A stretch of DNA of 64,000 bases. Origin: Lumnitzera littorea. Lineage: Eukaryota; Streptophyta; Magnoliopsida; Myrtales; Combretaceae. The notes under the pieces were generated by a model. The model was given only the letters and a program-made list of their open reading frames with translations, was not told the DNA's origin and searched no databases. The stretch's first letter is position 1. Each line of letters begins with the position of its first letter. Below are positions 1 through 11,829 of this stretch, one piece after another. The stretch lies in NCBI GenBank assembly GCA_024138015.1, contig JAMXBB010000011.1, forward strand, positions 26,411,984 to 26,475,983. Reading direction: 5' to 3'. A program made the position numbers and the translations under genes.

Positions 1-1690
1 TTTTAAATCATTAATCAATAGACCAATACCAGTAGATTTGATTTGGGAATGTAAAATTTCCGGGTAATGTAATTTATTCATGTAAATGATGTTGAAAGTT
101 GAAACTTCGATTCAAATGGTTATGTGGCACGCGGATAACGTAGTGTGGCTTGTATTATCGCCCTTTGGCAAATTTACCTGGGAATTTTAATCGATTTCTA
201 TATCGTGGGTCCAAAATCAAATATACCACTTCTAGCCTGGAAATGCCACATGCTCGATAGATTAGGGCGTTTATTACGTTGACAAGTAACAATAGACTTA
301 TGTATGAGTTAGTTTTGAACTGTGAATTGGCTCGAATTTATCTTGGGTGGGTTTAAACTAGTCAATGAACCATTGGGTTTAAAGAGTCTAGGTAGCTTAA
401 ACTTGTTGAACTGGTGGATTAATGGGCTTAAGTTAGTTTTGAACTGTGAATCGGCTTAGGTTTGCCTTAAGTTGGCTTGAATTGGTTAATGAACCATTGA
501 GTCTTAAGAATTTAAGCTGTTTAACCTTGTTAAACTAATGGGTTAGCAGACAATTGAATCGTTAAATTGAATTACTATTGAATCAATGGTTTAGTCTAAT
601 GGCTCAGGACCAAACCAATCTCGAAAAAAAAAAAATATTTGTAATATATAATATATGATATATATACAATATATATGTATGTAATGTAAACATAGGATAC
701 ATATATACTATATAATATACTATAATATATCACACAATCCAAACGAAATATTTAGGGTTCGAAATTCTAATTATATTAACTTTTATGGTTATTTTAGTAA
801 TAATAATAAGATGGGGACTGGATGAAGTTTACATATTACCATACGCCAATAGGAAAGAAAATAAAATAATTTACCCCCCCCCCCCCCCTCAAAGAAAAAA
901 AAGAGAAAATAGAATTGGAATTTTTCAATAGATAAAACCCATAGAAAATACAGTGGATATCTAAGTCTGGATTTCTACTCCTACTCCATGTAGATAGATT
1001 GCAATTTTCACGTGACATACAATGAATAATTTTCCCTACTATATGTATGTGTAATACGATATCTATTATCTGTAGAACCTTTCATGATAGTATCATAATT
1101 TTGTAATCCATATTTGGTGATTTGATATATCTCGGTTACATTTGATTAGCTTTATTACACTGTAGAAATTATAGTTTTGTGGTGGAAGAGTGAATAGTTT
1201 GTTGTTCCAAAATCAATAAAATAAAATGGTAATTTAATAAATGAAAAATAAATAAATAAACTAGGAAATAATAAATAGAAAGACGTTCGGTTACCAATAT
1301 TTTCAAATCCTGTGCATGCATTGCATTCACTCGAAATGCTTTCATTCTATACAGTGATCTAACTCCTATATTCTTCTTTTCCATTCGTCAAAGATTAGAC
1401 CTTTCCACACCGACTTTATCTTTTTGAAAGGGAATGCACGCAAGTTGCTCCTTTTTTTTTTTTCTTTCTTCTTTTCCCTCTTCTTTCCTTTTCTTTCTTT
1501 CTTTTTTTTTTTTCTTTTTAAATAAATGGATTATATGGAGGAATAAGAATTCGATCACATTCCTTTCGATTAATCAGGCAATGATCAAGCCCTTTGGCAC
1601 CTGATGGCCTAGTCAACTTCTCTTATTACAAAACTATCTTGTTGAATGAAATATTACATAGCCAAAGGAAAAAGGGGAAAAAAATGACAG
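1..1690. other. Non-coding AT-rich region
   Basis: Apart from the tandem duplication, I see only low-complexity DNA: a TA-rich block at about 640-735, a run of 16 C at 873-888, and pyrimidine-rich tracts at 1450-1520. The short open frames have no recognisable content. Confidence 0.6.
308..556. repeat. Tandem duplication, unit about 124 bp
   Basis: Two adjacent diverged copies begin with AGTTAGTTTTGAACTGTGAA at about 308 and 432. Both contain TCAATGAACCATTG or TTAATGAACCATTG and a later TTAAACTTGTTGAACT-like stretch. No coding content is visible. It is an ordinary old tandem duplication. Confidence 0.75.
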
Positions 1691-2830
1691 CTGCTTATTA
1701 AAATAGATCTTGAAAAGGTATACAACAAATTAGAATGGGAATTGATCAAATAGGCATAAGAGAACTTAGAGTTCCCTCAATGGTAAATAACGCTTATAAC
1801 ATTCATCCGGTATTGCTACGGTTTCTATTGAAATCTTGTTTATTGGTTTTTACTCCCCGCAATTTTATTGAGCAAGGGATACTTGATAAGGAGATCCAAT
1901 CCCTCCTACTTAATTTATCTTAACTTTGGGATTCTCGAGTAAACTCATTGGGCATAAAGTTAATCAAGGAAACCCATTTGAGTAGAGTCAAAGGAATTAC
2001 TTTTTAGATGTCCCGTCTAATGTTTGCTAATGATATTATCTTCTTATTTGAAGTGACAATTAAATCGAGCAAAGTGTTTTTGTAGACACGTGAAACTCTT
2101 GGTCAATGTTAAGACTACGTATAAATGAATAAAAATTCAGGATATTATTTTTTTGAATACCGATCAATCAATAAAAGAAAGTATATATGATCTTATAGGA
2201 TTAAAGAATCAAGAAGTTTTGGAAAATATTTAGAGTTCTTATTAGATAAAGGGCTCAAGATTGAGAGTCAATATTCAAAGCATGTTTTAAATAAGTTAGC
2301 TAATAGAATCTTGAAATAAAAAGGGGATTACTTAGTATGATAGGCAGAATAACCTTAATACATTTAGTTCCAAATGCTATTCTTATACAATAATTCAAGT
2401 GTTGGTATTGTCGATGAGATTAATTAAAAGGATGGAGCAAATAGTGCGGAATTCTTTATAGAGCAATAATGTGAATGGGGGAAAGAAAAAACTGCCTTAG
2501 TTGGGAACTAATTATTCAACATACAGATTTGGATGGCTTAAATGTAGCTATCTTGATGAAAAGAAATCAAGTTTTGGGTCTAAAGAGAGAGCAAGTTCAA
2601 AAAGAGAAGGATTTTATGGTCTGAACTATGCTAAGATAGATACAAAATGAGAATAAGCAATCAACATGTGACTCTTCTTCCATACATATTAAGGAAGGAA
2701 GTAGCTTATCATTGTAATCGGTTGCATGATTACGAATTGAAAAGACTGGTGATGGTACATCAGTTTCTTTATAGCATGCTAATTGGAACGTTGAAGGCCT
2801 TATAGGACAAAACTTTCATGGGTGTTTAAC
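1690..2830 (+). pseudogene. Degenerate plant LINE (L1-type) reverse transcriptase
   Basis: Read in shifting plus-strand frames, this stretch follows the block order of plant non-LTR reverse transcriptases. It starts with an IDLEKVYNKLEWE-like block at about 1702, which matches the usual K(I/L)DLxKAYDRxxW. A degraded QGDPLSPxLF block lies near 1870-1915. The catalytic block reads MFANDIIFL near 2020-2040, where FADD is expected, so the first catalytic Asp is Asn. SGLRIN-like and GKYLGVPL-like blocks follow at about 2105 and 2215. The C-terminal GGLG/LMKRNQ region extends to about 2700. Stops and frameshifts are frequent. No endonuclease domain or poly(A) tail could be recognised, so this is a truncated remnant. 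It is inactive by any reading. Confidence 0.7.
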
Positions 2831-3219
2831 ATAAAACTCACAAAAATTACCAATTTAAATATTGTTATATTTCCAACACGATGGGATGGAGGAAAAGTTG
2901 GTTTTCCAATTTCAGATGCTATTATGAATGAGATTGGGCACACACACTTGATATAAAATAGGGTAGAATACAAATAAGAGATATTTATTATAACCTAGAA
3001 ACTACATATTATCACCATTAAAATAATTTGAATTGGATCTCAGATTCAAATCAATGTCTAGACATAAAGTTGTTCTTATGGTGTGTGTAACAATGGTTGC
3101 TTACTGTAGTAAAACTAAGATAGTTTTTTACTAATATAGTTGCTGACTACCCATGACGTGAAGATCCACAAGAAACCATGCTTTAAGTAAATATCCTATA
3201 GCGTTTTTTATATGGGATT
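2831..3219. other. Unassigned intergenic stretch
   Basis: No gene, repeat or RNA was recognised here. It may include the 3' end of the LINE. Confidence 0.4.
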
Positions 3220-3871
3220 TGTTGATGGGCTATTTTGATTGTAGGCCTTTAAGCCTAAGTTAACATTCTTAATGTATGGGTCGAACTTAACAAACTTAGG
3301 TTGATTTATTCAAGGCTTTGTCCTGGCTTTTCGAGCTTCGTAAGCTTTGTTACTAAGGTCACTAATGCTAAGATAACCTCCCAATTAAGCCTATATGGGT
3401 TTGGTCGATCTCACTAGGAAGTACCGACTAAGTTCCTTACTTTTTCCATCATCTTGGACTGTGGGTTGTTAAACCTACATTGTGCAGGCTTAACATATAA
3501 AATCGAAAAAGGTAAGATGGGAACCACTTAGCTAAGATTAGAAAATACGTAATTGGCACTCACCTAACTTAAGATATTTCGAACAATACTGGAATGTATC
3601 TTCCTAAAAAGGATATGTGCATCTCAATGATACAGTCCATCATTTAGAAAAATGTTATACCTATAAATATGAGGTAAAGTAAAGTTACAAGTAAAGGGAT
3701 TTGGAAATCTCTCATCTCTCAAGTTCTTTCCTTCTTCCTCTCCAATCTCTTTATTACCTTAAGTATTGAAGTAGCTATGTTGGGACCACTCCTAGTAGCT
3801 ATTTGAGCTTATGTTTGCTCTTCTTGTATGTTGCCTCCAATCTCTAGATCTATAGCCAAAATCACTGATCA
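3220..3871 (+). mobile_element. 5' LTR of element T1
   Basis: The stretch begins TGTTGATGGGC and ends about CTGATCA just before AATTTAGTGCCATC. That last string resembles the (T)TTGGCGCCATCTGTG sequence which follows the LTR in many plant elements. A TATA box (CCTATAAATATGAGG) lies at 3660-3674, followed by a pyrimidine-rich leader. The same organisation (TGTTGATAGCT start, TATA box, TTTGGCATCCACC after the LTR) occurs in the minus-strand element T2 at 37796-38531. The boundaries rest on TG..CA and on this comparison. Confidence 0.6.
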
Positions 3872-3907
3872 AAATTTAGTGCCATCTTTTAATGAAACCT
3901 ACAGACA

Positions 3908-5380
3908 TGGCTAAAAGTAATTGAATTACCTGTTCTTCCCTAGCAACTAAAAATAACACTGAGGATCAACGGACTAATGTTGTTATGATTAAGTAATCAC
4001 TAAACCAACCAAAACACTAGCTAATCTTACCTCTACCATAAAAATAGCTTAACTTTGTCATGGCTAAGCAATTTTGTGTAAGTAATATGAGACGGTCTGT
4101 AAACTCTAGGAAGAGAATCGAGAATTGCGGATCCAACTCAATAATAAGGAACATTTAGATGCCCCTCCATCTTTAGAGGATGCTCCTATCAATAGCTGTA
4201 TTCCACTATTCTTACCACTGAGGAGCTACATAAGACACTCCAATAGCTTTAAGAACTCCAATTCAAGCTTAGAGCCAACATCCTACCCCATATGAAGCCA
4301 ATTAATAGAAACTGTTGGTAGATGAGAGCCCAGCGAGCTTGAAGAAGTTATTAAGTACTTGTTTAAGCTAAAAAATTCTAAGAAAAGTGCTCCCCTTAGC
4401 CATTGTGTAACCAATAGGTCAACCTTCATTTGAGTGGTAGACGAAGAAGCCTAACCTCTAAACTTCCACCTTCTAAACCTTGATTCTTACGATGGAATGG
4501 TTGACTTAAATAGCCATATCAACCACTTTAGGACTATCATGAGTCTCCATAGCTATAGTGATGCCATTCACTACGAAGCATTCCTTAGTACCTTAAAAAT
4601 TGAAGCTTGGCTTGGCATAATACGCTTAAACCTGGCTCCATTACTTCCTATAATTAACTTACCATTCAATTCTGGCAACAATTTATGGTAAGCAAGCCAC
4701 TCACTAAGAATTCCTCAAGTCTCGAACATGTCTGTTAGTGCCTTGACAAGCTCTTCATGGTTTGTTTGGCTAGGTTTTACATGATTGTGCTCGACATCCT
4801 TAACGTTGATACGAATATCGCTCTTTTTTGTGGCTATTAGTGGTGTCAAGACTTCAAGGGATTTCTTTAAATCCTGTTCCAGTCAACCACCTATTTCTCA
4901 AATAAGACTTTAAATACATCAATATAGAAGACAACATAAGAGCTCGATGTAAAGCTAAACAGGAGCGAATGGTTAGGAAGATAAGGATGGGGACCATGCC
5001 TTAGCTAAAACTGGCTTGGTCCTTGAAGCAATGTTAGCCATCTCGTAGATGAGATGGAGGAAAGGGAAGAAACCCCATACCATCTTATAGGGACTATACT
5101 CCTCTCACTAAACCATTAGGGCAAATCCTTCTTGAGATAAAGAATTATGGCTTCCTACCCTGATCAGAGAATATGAAGGGCAGTTTAACCTAATGTAGTT
5201 GGAGCAAATATTGTAGTACTTACCTAGAGTAAGGTTACAACACCGATCAATGTTGTGAGCTCAAAAACGCAACTAAAGATGCTATTTAGTTTAGCTACCT
5301 TGAGCAATACATTAAATGTCGACAGGAAGAGGACGGATGCCCTAACCATGGAAAGTGAGTGGAGTAGTATGATAGTGACA
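3908..5380 (+). pseudogene. gag remnant of LTR element T1
   Basis: The frame opens with an MAKSN-like start at 3908, comparable to MAKSK in the T2 copy. The core gag block lies at 4494-4620 and reads MVDLNSHINHFRTIMSLHSY followed by a DAIHYEAFLSTLK stretch. This matches the DPxDHLxxFxxxMxLxxxxDAxxCxAFPxTL block of plant retrotransposon capsid proteins. A later block at 5245-5345 (TDQCCELKNATKDAI, then YLEQYIKCR) matches the region just before the protease in these elements. Stops and shifts break the frame. No protease or polymerase follows, so the copy is truncated after gag. Confidence 0.7.
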
Positions 5381-6830
5381 CAAGCCCTAATAAGAATAAC
5401 AATAATACAGAGCCCTTAATGGGGTCATTGATTAGGTTTATTATGGAACCCCCATCTCCCTTAGGATAAATAAAATGGTATTTTCTTGGTGCAATGCAAT
5501 TTCTTGTATTTCAAGCCCTAGTTAAAACTTCCAACCTCTTATGGTCTCATGCAATCTAAGATACCCCCCTCAAAGTGACCATAGCAAACGACCTCTTAAG
5601 GTCATACACACTTTAAAATTGCCCCCTTGAGCGACGAGAGTGCTTGGGAGAATAGAGTACATGACCTCTTTAGATCTAATTTTTGACCGATCTAGGTCCT
5701 TTGCTTAAAGACCACCTTCGGGTGAATAGGGCCCTCAACCTCTCAGGTCTCACTTCGTAACACCATAGTGGAACAAGGTTATAACCTCTAGTCTTGGGTG
5801 TCCTCCAAAAACCACCCAATATTTCTAAAACACCATAATGGAATGAGGCCACCACCTCCAATCCTTGGTGTTTCTAAATTTATATGACTTGTTCGGTCGT
5901 ACCATAGCACCATAGCCATAAGGTTGTCTTTAATCTTAGTTGCCCTTAAAGAAGGATAGACAACTAGAAAGGCTTTGCCAACACATCATAAGCATAAAAT
6001 AGTAACGAGGGAGAACTAACTTTATAAACCCTTCGTTAAACTCTAGGATATAGAGCAATTAAGTCTTTATGTTGACCTCGCAAGAATACTAAAACAAAAT
6101 GTTTTTTCAAAAAAATATAACTTAGGCAACAAATCTCTTCATTAAATCGAATCACCCATCAACACTTACAACATAAAGTTGACATCTTGACCATGTACAT
6201 TACAACATTGAACTTAGTGGTCTAACATGAAACACTACAACAAATAGCATCGAAACTCTGAACTAGCATAAGACAACAATAGGTGCTAGTGGTTTTAAAA
6301 ACCATAAATACACTTATTAACCTAGCTTAAAATTTAAGACAAAGATTGAAAAATGGAAACATGGTTATCGGAGGCAATGATCTTACCAAATCTTAAAAAT
6401 GAAATGGTTAAAGGAGTGAAACAAGGAGGAGGAATCACCTTAAGAGGAGTAGTCTAGCACAACTTACTACTCCATTTTGGCAATTGACCTCTTCAGTACC
6501 TCGTTGGTTGCACCAACTAGCAAGCAAGCATGCACACGAAGGATAATTAAACATCCTCAGGCATTGCTTAGCTTTGTTGAGCATCCCATTCTAGAAACTT
6601 TACTAATTGTTCTCACTAGTCATCGATCTACCATGGCCATAGTTAGATGAAGTAGTACTATGAAGCACATGAAGGGAAGCGATCTCTAGGCTCTTGAAGA
6701 TGCACATAAAGCTAGTAAGTAAGTCCTTGTCATGAAACAAGAAGCCGAGACATCTCTTAGGCTATGACCAAAAGGTCAGTTCATATAACAAGAAAATATA
6801 GGATCACCTTTCAGGGGTATGCAATTGTTA
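5381..6830. other. Unassigned repeat-like region with a 70-bp duplication
   Basis: No protein domain is recognised. An imperfect duplication with a 70-bp offset starts AACACCATAGTGGAA at 5759 and AACACCATAATGGAA at 5829; each copy runs about 45 bp and ends in CTTGGTGT-like sequence. The region directly follows T1 gag and may be non-coding remains of that or another element. Confidence 0.4.
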
Positions 6831-8500
6831 TGTCTCAAAATTAGATTAAAAAAATAATAGCTTAATAGTTTAGTTTTCTTTTATCGTGTATAGTTTAATA
6901 TTAGTTGATAGTTATTTTAATATTAGTAGCAATTAGTTAATCAGTTGAATATTAGTTTTAATTAGGTATTAGTTAAAAGGAAATTAAGTGATTATTTCAT
7001 CTCGAATAAATTAAATTTCATATTTTTATCAAAAGAAAAATTATGGATCGAGCTTTCTATATAAGTAGGCTTAATAGCAAACACTCCCTAACATTTGATG
7101 AGCTTTGCTAGTTCCTCCACCCTCTTTCGACAAAAAAATGCATAAGTAAAAAGGATACGCTTGAACAAAGTGCTGCCATAACTACTAGGGCCACCACCTT
7201 ATGAGGGAGAGCAAGCCTCAACTCTAGATCAGATACATATTTCAACTTATTGGAAGAAGCAGGAGATTTGGTGTTCCCCTTACCCCACTGAATTCCAACA
7301 TAGAATGCAAATAAAAAACAAGCCAAGGAGCAAATCCTGAATTTAAGCAAGGAAAACCATAATTCTCTAGGCACATTGCAAGTTACAGACGCAAGTTCCT
7401 CTTTATAGCACTTGGGATGTATTGGAAAAAGAATACGCATTTAATGCCATTAATAAGGCGAGATAGAGAATCTTTGAAGATGACGCCAGTACTATTTTGC
7501 TACGATGGAAACGATTGCTCACTTCGTTTTTTGAAGACGACGGAGTTGTATGCGAGGAGAGCATTTCTTAAGCAACCTCGAAAACTTTAATACAAACTTT
7601 AATATCTTCTCTTTTTCTTGTAGAACATTTCATATTTTATTTAGTTAGCTTAATGATTTTTTTCTTCTTTTTTTTTTCCAACTTTCTTGCACGAAAGAAT
7701 TGCGACTTGCAATTGCTTGTCCTAGTTTTCTTTATATACACAATATAGTCACATGCTTCTACTTATTCCATACGCAGAGCCTTCCATGGTCCATGGAGAG
7801 AGAAGATACAGGGATTCCCATTTTTTCTCGGCAAGCAAAGCTTAGGACTCCGATTCAAGAGGTAAAACACAAATATACAACTATGTAGGTACAATCCTTT
7901 AATGAAATTCCATTCATTTTTTTTTTTTCTCAAGTAGGATTTCTATCTTACCCTTCTTATTAACCTCGCAGATTAAATTTAGGTGACAGTCTAAGAGAAA
8001 AGGAAAAAAAAAAAAAAAATTGCATGAGAAGGTCATTCTAGTTAAATAGCGATTTCAATTGGTTATGGAATTATTTTCTTAGAACCGGTATTTTTGAGAT
8101 TTTTTTTTTATTTTTTGTAATTTTTTTCCTTTACTTTCATTAGATAAAATCGTCTTTTGAAAAAACGATTTTCATGACTATCAAATACTTGCAAACCAAT
8201 TTCTGTTAAAATAGAAATCATTTTTTGAAGAAGGGATTTTATTATGGTAATTGAAATTGCCTAGTATCATTATTATGCAATTATTTTCATTGGACCTTTA
8301 TTTTTTGGATTTTTTATTAAATTTTTTGCAATTCGTTTTTCCTTTACCCGAAAGTCTAACGTAGTTTTGAGATTAAATTCCTTTCATTCTTTTAATTGTG
8401 TAGATGGATTTTTTTCTTTTAGTTTTCAACTTTATTATAACTTGGATGAGGGAGATCCGAAAATGATCTATTGTTAGGAGATCAATATCACTACTTAAGC
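6831..8500. other. Unassigned AT-rich region, weakly LTR-like
   Basis: A TGTCTCAAAATTAG start at 6831, repeated TTAGTT-type U3-like sequence and a TATA-like CTATATAAGTAGG at about 7056 suggest an LTR promoter. I found no matching end or target duplication. The 110-codon open frame at 7108-7440 (minus) is hydrophobic but matches nothing I know. Long A and T runs fill the rest. Confidence 0.3.
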
Positions 8501-8509
8501 ATGGGAAAA

Positions 8510-9172
8510 AATCAACCTAATTGAACCAATCTATAAATTGAACTAAATTGAAAGAAACATATGATTTTTTTTTTTCTTTTCTACGATTTGGTTTAGAAAA
8601 TTTTTAAACCAAATCAAATCGTTAATTTACAATTGGTTTGGAATGATAAATCGAATTAATCCATAAAGCCAAACCAAATCGTTTTATAAAAAATATAGTA
8701 ATATTTTACTTGCAACTAAAGAAGTTCTTTTGTTGTAATATAATTCTTGAAAGAATATTTATTGAAATATATATTTATTGATTTTTTATTACCATAAATT
8801 TATAAATAATATATATATTGACTCAAAGTTATATTACATGCCTTTTTTTTTTTATAAATAAAATTAGCTTCTAATAAATATTTGGTTTCTTAATCACATG
8901 AATATTGACTTCATTAGCCACTAATATGATACAAATATTTATTATTATTAAAGAAATTCAATACCTTTATATAAGAATACGTGTGTTATGCAAATATACA
9001 TTTCTATAACAAAAAATATAGTCCAATCCGTAAAACAGATTGAACTAAATTGAAATTTTATGGTTTGAAAAAATCTATAATCTGAACCATACAGTTTAAT
9101 TCAAAATTATAAAAAATGAAACCATATTCTTATGGTTTAGATTGCTTTAAAGAGAAAATTAAACTAATTAGA
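8510..9172. mobile_element. Possible MITE (A/T-rich, self-complementary ends)
   Basis: The segment is dense in short inverted sequence of the TTTGGTTTAG / AACCAAATC kind. It contains several imperfect hairpins (for example around 8585-8680) and an AATTGAACTAAATTGAA word near the left end, echoed as ATTGAACTAAATTGAA near 9039. Such sequence is common in small plant DNA transposons. No clean terminal inverted repeat or target duplication was fixed, so the limits are approximate. Confidence 0.35.
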
Positions 9173-10750
9173 ACCTCATTCATCTCTATTTCTATTACCA
9201 TAATACATAGTCTTGACATATAGATGAAGTAAAGGTAAGCGAGTAACATTACTGTATAGGGCACCTATCCGGACTCTACTCTATTGAGTAGGTTTTTAGT
9301 GGATAAAGAAGGTCATATGATAGATTTTAAATAATAATTTCTTAGAATTTACTCTCATAAGGTTGGATACGATTACGACATCAAGGTGCAAATTTTATGG
9401 TATCATATTCAAACCTATTATAAAATCCTAAGGTTATATGCTCTTATAAATATTATCTTATTCTTTTCCTTTTTTTGGGTAAAACTTTGTTGTTTTTTTT
9501 TTATTCTGAGTATAATAATTTTATGATTTGATTAAAATTTTTTTTTGATGACTTGAAAGGAAAAGATAAAATAAATAATTAGCATAACTCAACAAAGGGT
9601 TAAATGTTCCAATTATAAGGATTATTCTCTATTTTACTTACTAAAGTTTTCTGTTATTACGTTGCATATATAAGAACCTTTCAAATATTACTATATGGTC
9701 CATTAATATAATTACAAGTTTAATATTAATATTTGAAAGAAGATAAAGTTAAAAAAAAAATAAGCTCTATAAGTTATCATGTAAAATTTATAAGATATAG
9801 AGTATATGATTGTTTTCACGGACCATAAGGTAAGTTCTGAGTATAAAAATTTTAGAATTTATACTTGCATGATAGTGGATAAATGAGGTATCATGCTTTG
9901 CCCATCTTGTACCAACTTACTCTTAAAATGGAGTTTGTATTAGTAATTTAGTTCACTAATTGTTTTGTTGGGAGGGGGGTAAGGTGAAGGTAGTGGTGGT
10001 GGTGGAGGTAGAGTTGGAAGTTGGGGGAATAATTTATTAATTTTTCTTACATATACATATAAACATAATTTAACAAATCTTAAGTAAACATCTTTTTTAA
10101 CGTATTGCTTTAGAGATTAGAAATTGTCTAGCATTTTCATTCAATTCATATATATTATTTAGGTTTATTAATTATCATAACATTAGCTAATTTTAGAATT
10201 GTAATACATTTTGATGGCCTTGTGTTGTCATTAAATATGTATACAAGAATATAAAATTCGTGGAATATTTAGATACGGAAGGAAGTGCAAATGAAAATTA
10301 AATAAATTTGATATGGAAATTTAGTTTCACGATTTTATTAGGTAATTTACAATTTACTAACCCTAAAAAAATTGCTAACAAAATACCACATGTAAAGGCT
10401 CACTTATTCCACAATTTAGATGACATAGGATCTTCAACAAGGGCAGCAAGTTGGAAAGACAAATGCTTCTAAAAGAAACAAAAATCTTTCTTTTATTTTT
10501 TCCAGCTTTGCAAACTGTAAATACATCTCCAACTTTGCGTCTTCTGTTAGTTGAAAATCTTCACTTTCTTTTAGGTCTAGATAAATTGTAAATACCAATT
10601 TTCAAACGAAGTGAGTAGATTCGAATTACTCTATTCCTAAGTTTCATCATTGTTTGACGAAAAAAAAAAAAAAAACTTGGCTGGCTACAACTCAATCATA
10701 AAGTCGAGTAGTTATTTTATCCTAAAATTGTTTATATATTTTTAAAATTT
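9173..10750. other. Intergenic region upstream of the host gene
   Basis: AT-rich sequence with no recognisable coding, RNA or repeat feature except homopolymer runs and a short GGT/GGA stretch at about 9985-10010. Confidence 0.45.
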
Positions 10751-10765
10751 ATAAAAAGAATAAAG

Positions 10766-10785
10766 TCACTCTATATTTATAACAT
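10766..10785 (+). promoter_or_regulatory. Candidate TATA element
   Basis: CTCTATATTTATAAC lies about 240 bp upstream of the ATG at 11018. It is followed by a CT-rich stretch at 10925-11010 that looks like a plant 5' untranslated leader. The transcription start is not known. Confidence 0.35.
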
Positions 10786-11017
10786 CTATCACCGTAAAAG
10801 GGAGTGAACTTTAGCATGTATTTACCATTATACTCTTTTTTAACTCACAAAAAATAAGGCGTGTCTATTGTCAATTGGCCGAGTGTACCTGGAAGGAAAA
10901 TTTATCTTGGCTAGCACGTTTCACTTATCTCTTATTATGTGGCGTAACTTCCCTCCTCTATCTTCCTTCTAAAACTAAAAATCAAAATCCTAACGAAAAC
11001 TTCATTTTACTTCTCCA

Positions 11018-11554
11018 ATGGCCAAGAATTTGTCTTCACTTGTGTACTTGCAAAATAACAACGAGAACGACATCGTCGTTGATGACGACTTCGGTTTTTT
11101 CCATGTCCAACCTTTCGCCGAAGACAACATTGCTATCTCTCAGTGGGAACTCGTCAATCCCTCCGATGTCGATTCCGACTCCAATTCCGGCTCCGACTCC
11201 ATCGATGAAAGTTTGCTTCCTTTAACACCTCTCTCCGACGTACTTAAACCGCCCGAACCTGTGGTTGGGCTTTTTGTACAGAATACATCCTGCAGCCGTT
11301 ATGGTTATGACGGTGAAGATTACGATCATAATGATGACGAGGACGATGATGATGGTGGTGATGATGATGATGATGGACTGGATGATGAGTTAGTGCCGCG
11401 TCATCTGAAAGGGAAGTTAGAGAGAGGAAGGATGAGGAAGTTAGGGAAGAGAAGCTTCTCGAAGATGAATAGTTCCAAGAGATCTCCACATTTGTATGTG
11501 AAACCTGGTTGTTTGTACGGAAAGCATGGATTAGGTATGAAACACAGTCTCTGA
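11018..11554 (+). CDS. Uncharacterised plant protein, 178 aa, acidic centre and basic tail
   Basis: This is the only open frame in the window that looks like a host gene. GC is clearly higher than in the surroundings, with C or T at many third positions. I do not recognise a named family. Residues 1-50 are mixed polar with an FGFFHVQPF patch and a QWELVNPS motif. Residues 50-64 are Ser/Asp-rich, 65-90 are Pro/Leu-rich, and 98-124 are an almost pure Asp/Glu/Gly tract. Residues 131-154 are Lys/Arg-rich (RGRMRKLGKR), and the tail 155-178 ends in GCLYGKHGLGMKHSL. No signal peptide, membrane segment or enzyme motif is visible. An acidic run next to a basic run is typical of nuclear or nucleic-acid-associated proteins, but that is inference. 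The ATG at 11018 is the first in this frame after a stop-containing leader; it has C at -3 and G at +4. No intron is needed. Confidence 0.75.
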   Translation: MAKNLSSLVYLQNNNENDIVVDDDFGFFHVQPFAEDNIAISQWELVNPSDVDSDSNSGSDSIDESLLPLTPLSDVLKPPEPVVGLFVQNTSCSRYGYDGEDYDHNDDEDDDDGGDDDDDGLDDELVPRHLKGKLERGRMRKLGKRSFSKMNSSKRSPHLYVKPGCLYGKHGLGMKHSL

Positions 11555-11798
11555 AATGTTTCTGAACCGTGTCAATCGTGAACTAAGAAGAAGATAGAAA
11601 GAAGTTGGGGATGGAGGAGGAGATATATGAATGAAATCTGTAATTAGTGTAGTTCGTGTAGGTGTAGTTGCTAAAAATGCAACGCTGGACTCACTGCATT
11701 TACGTATATTACTGTCTGTCTCAAAATGTTGGTTAAGGTTTGCAATTGCAGTGTCATAAGGATATGGCTCTCTCATTGCTCTCTGTCTCTGGTTTGAA

Positions 11799-11804
11799 AA
11801 TAAA
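11799..11804 (+). terminator. Candidate poly(A) signal of the 178-aa gene
   Basis: AATAAA lies 245 bp after the stop codon in T-rich sequence, a plausible distance for a plant 3' untranslated region. Confidence 0.4.
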
Positions 11805-11829
11805 ATTACTTTTATTGCAAAATACGAAT

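Noticed and set aside
7108..7440. 110-codon minus-strand frame with hydrophobic stretches
   Set aside because: No recognisable family, no codon signature and no supporting context; kept only as part of an unassigned region.
10875..11225. Plus-strand frame overlapping the start of the host gene
   Set aside because: Another frame of the same region; it lacks the codon pattern and ends inside the real gene.
11244..11489. Minus-strand frame with a run of His residues
   Set aside because: It is the complement of the GAT-rich Asp tract of the host gene and has no independent support.
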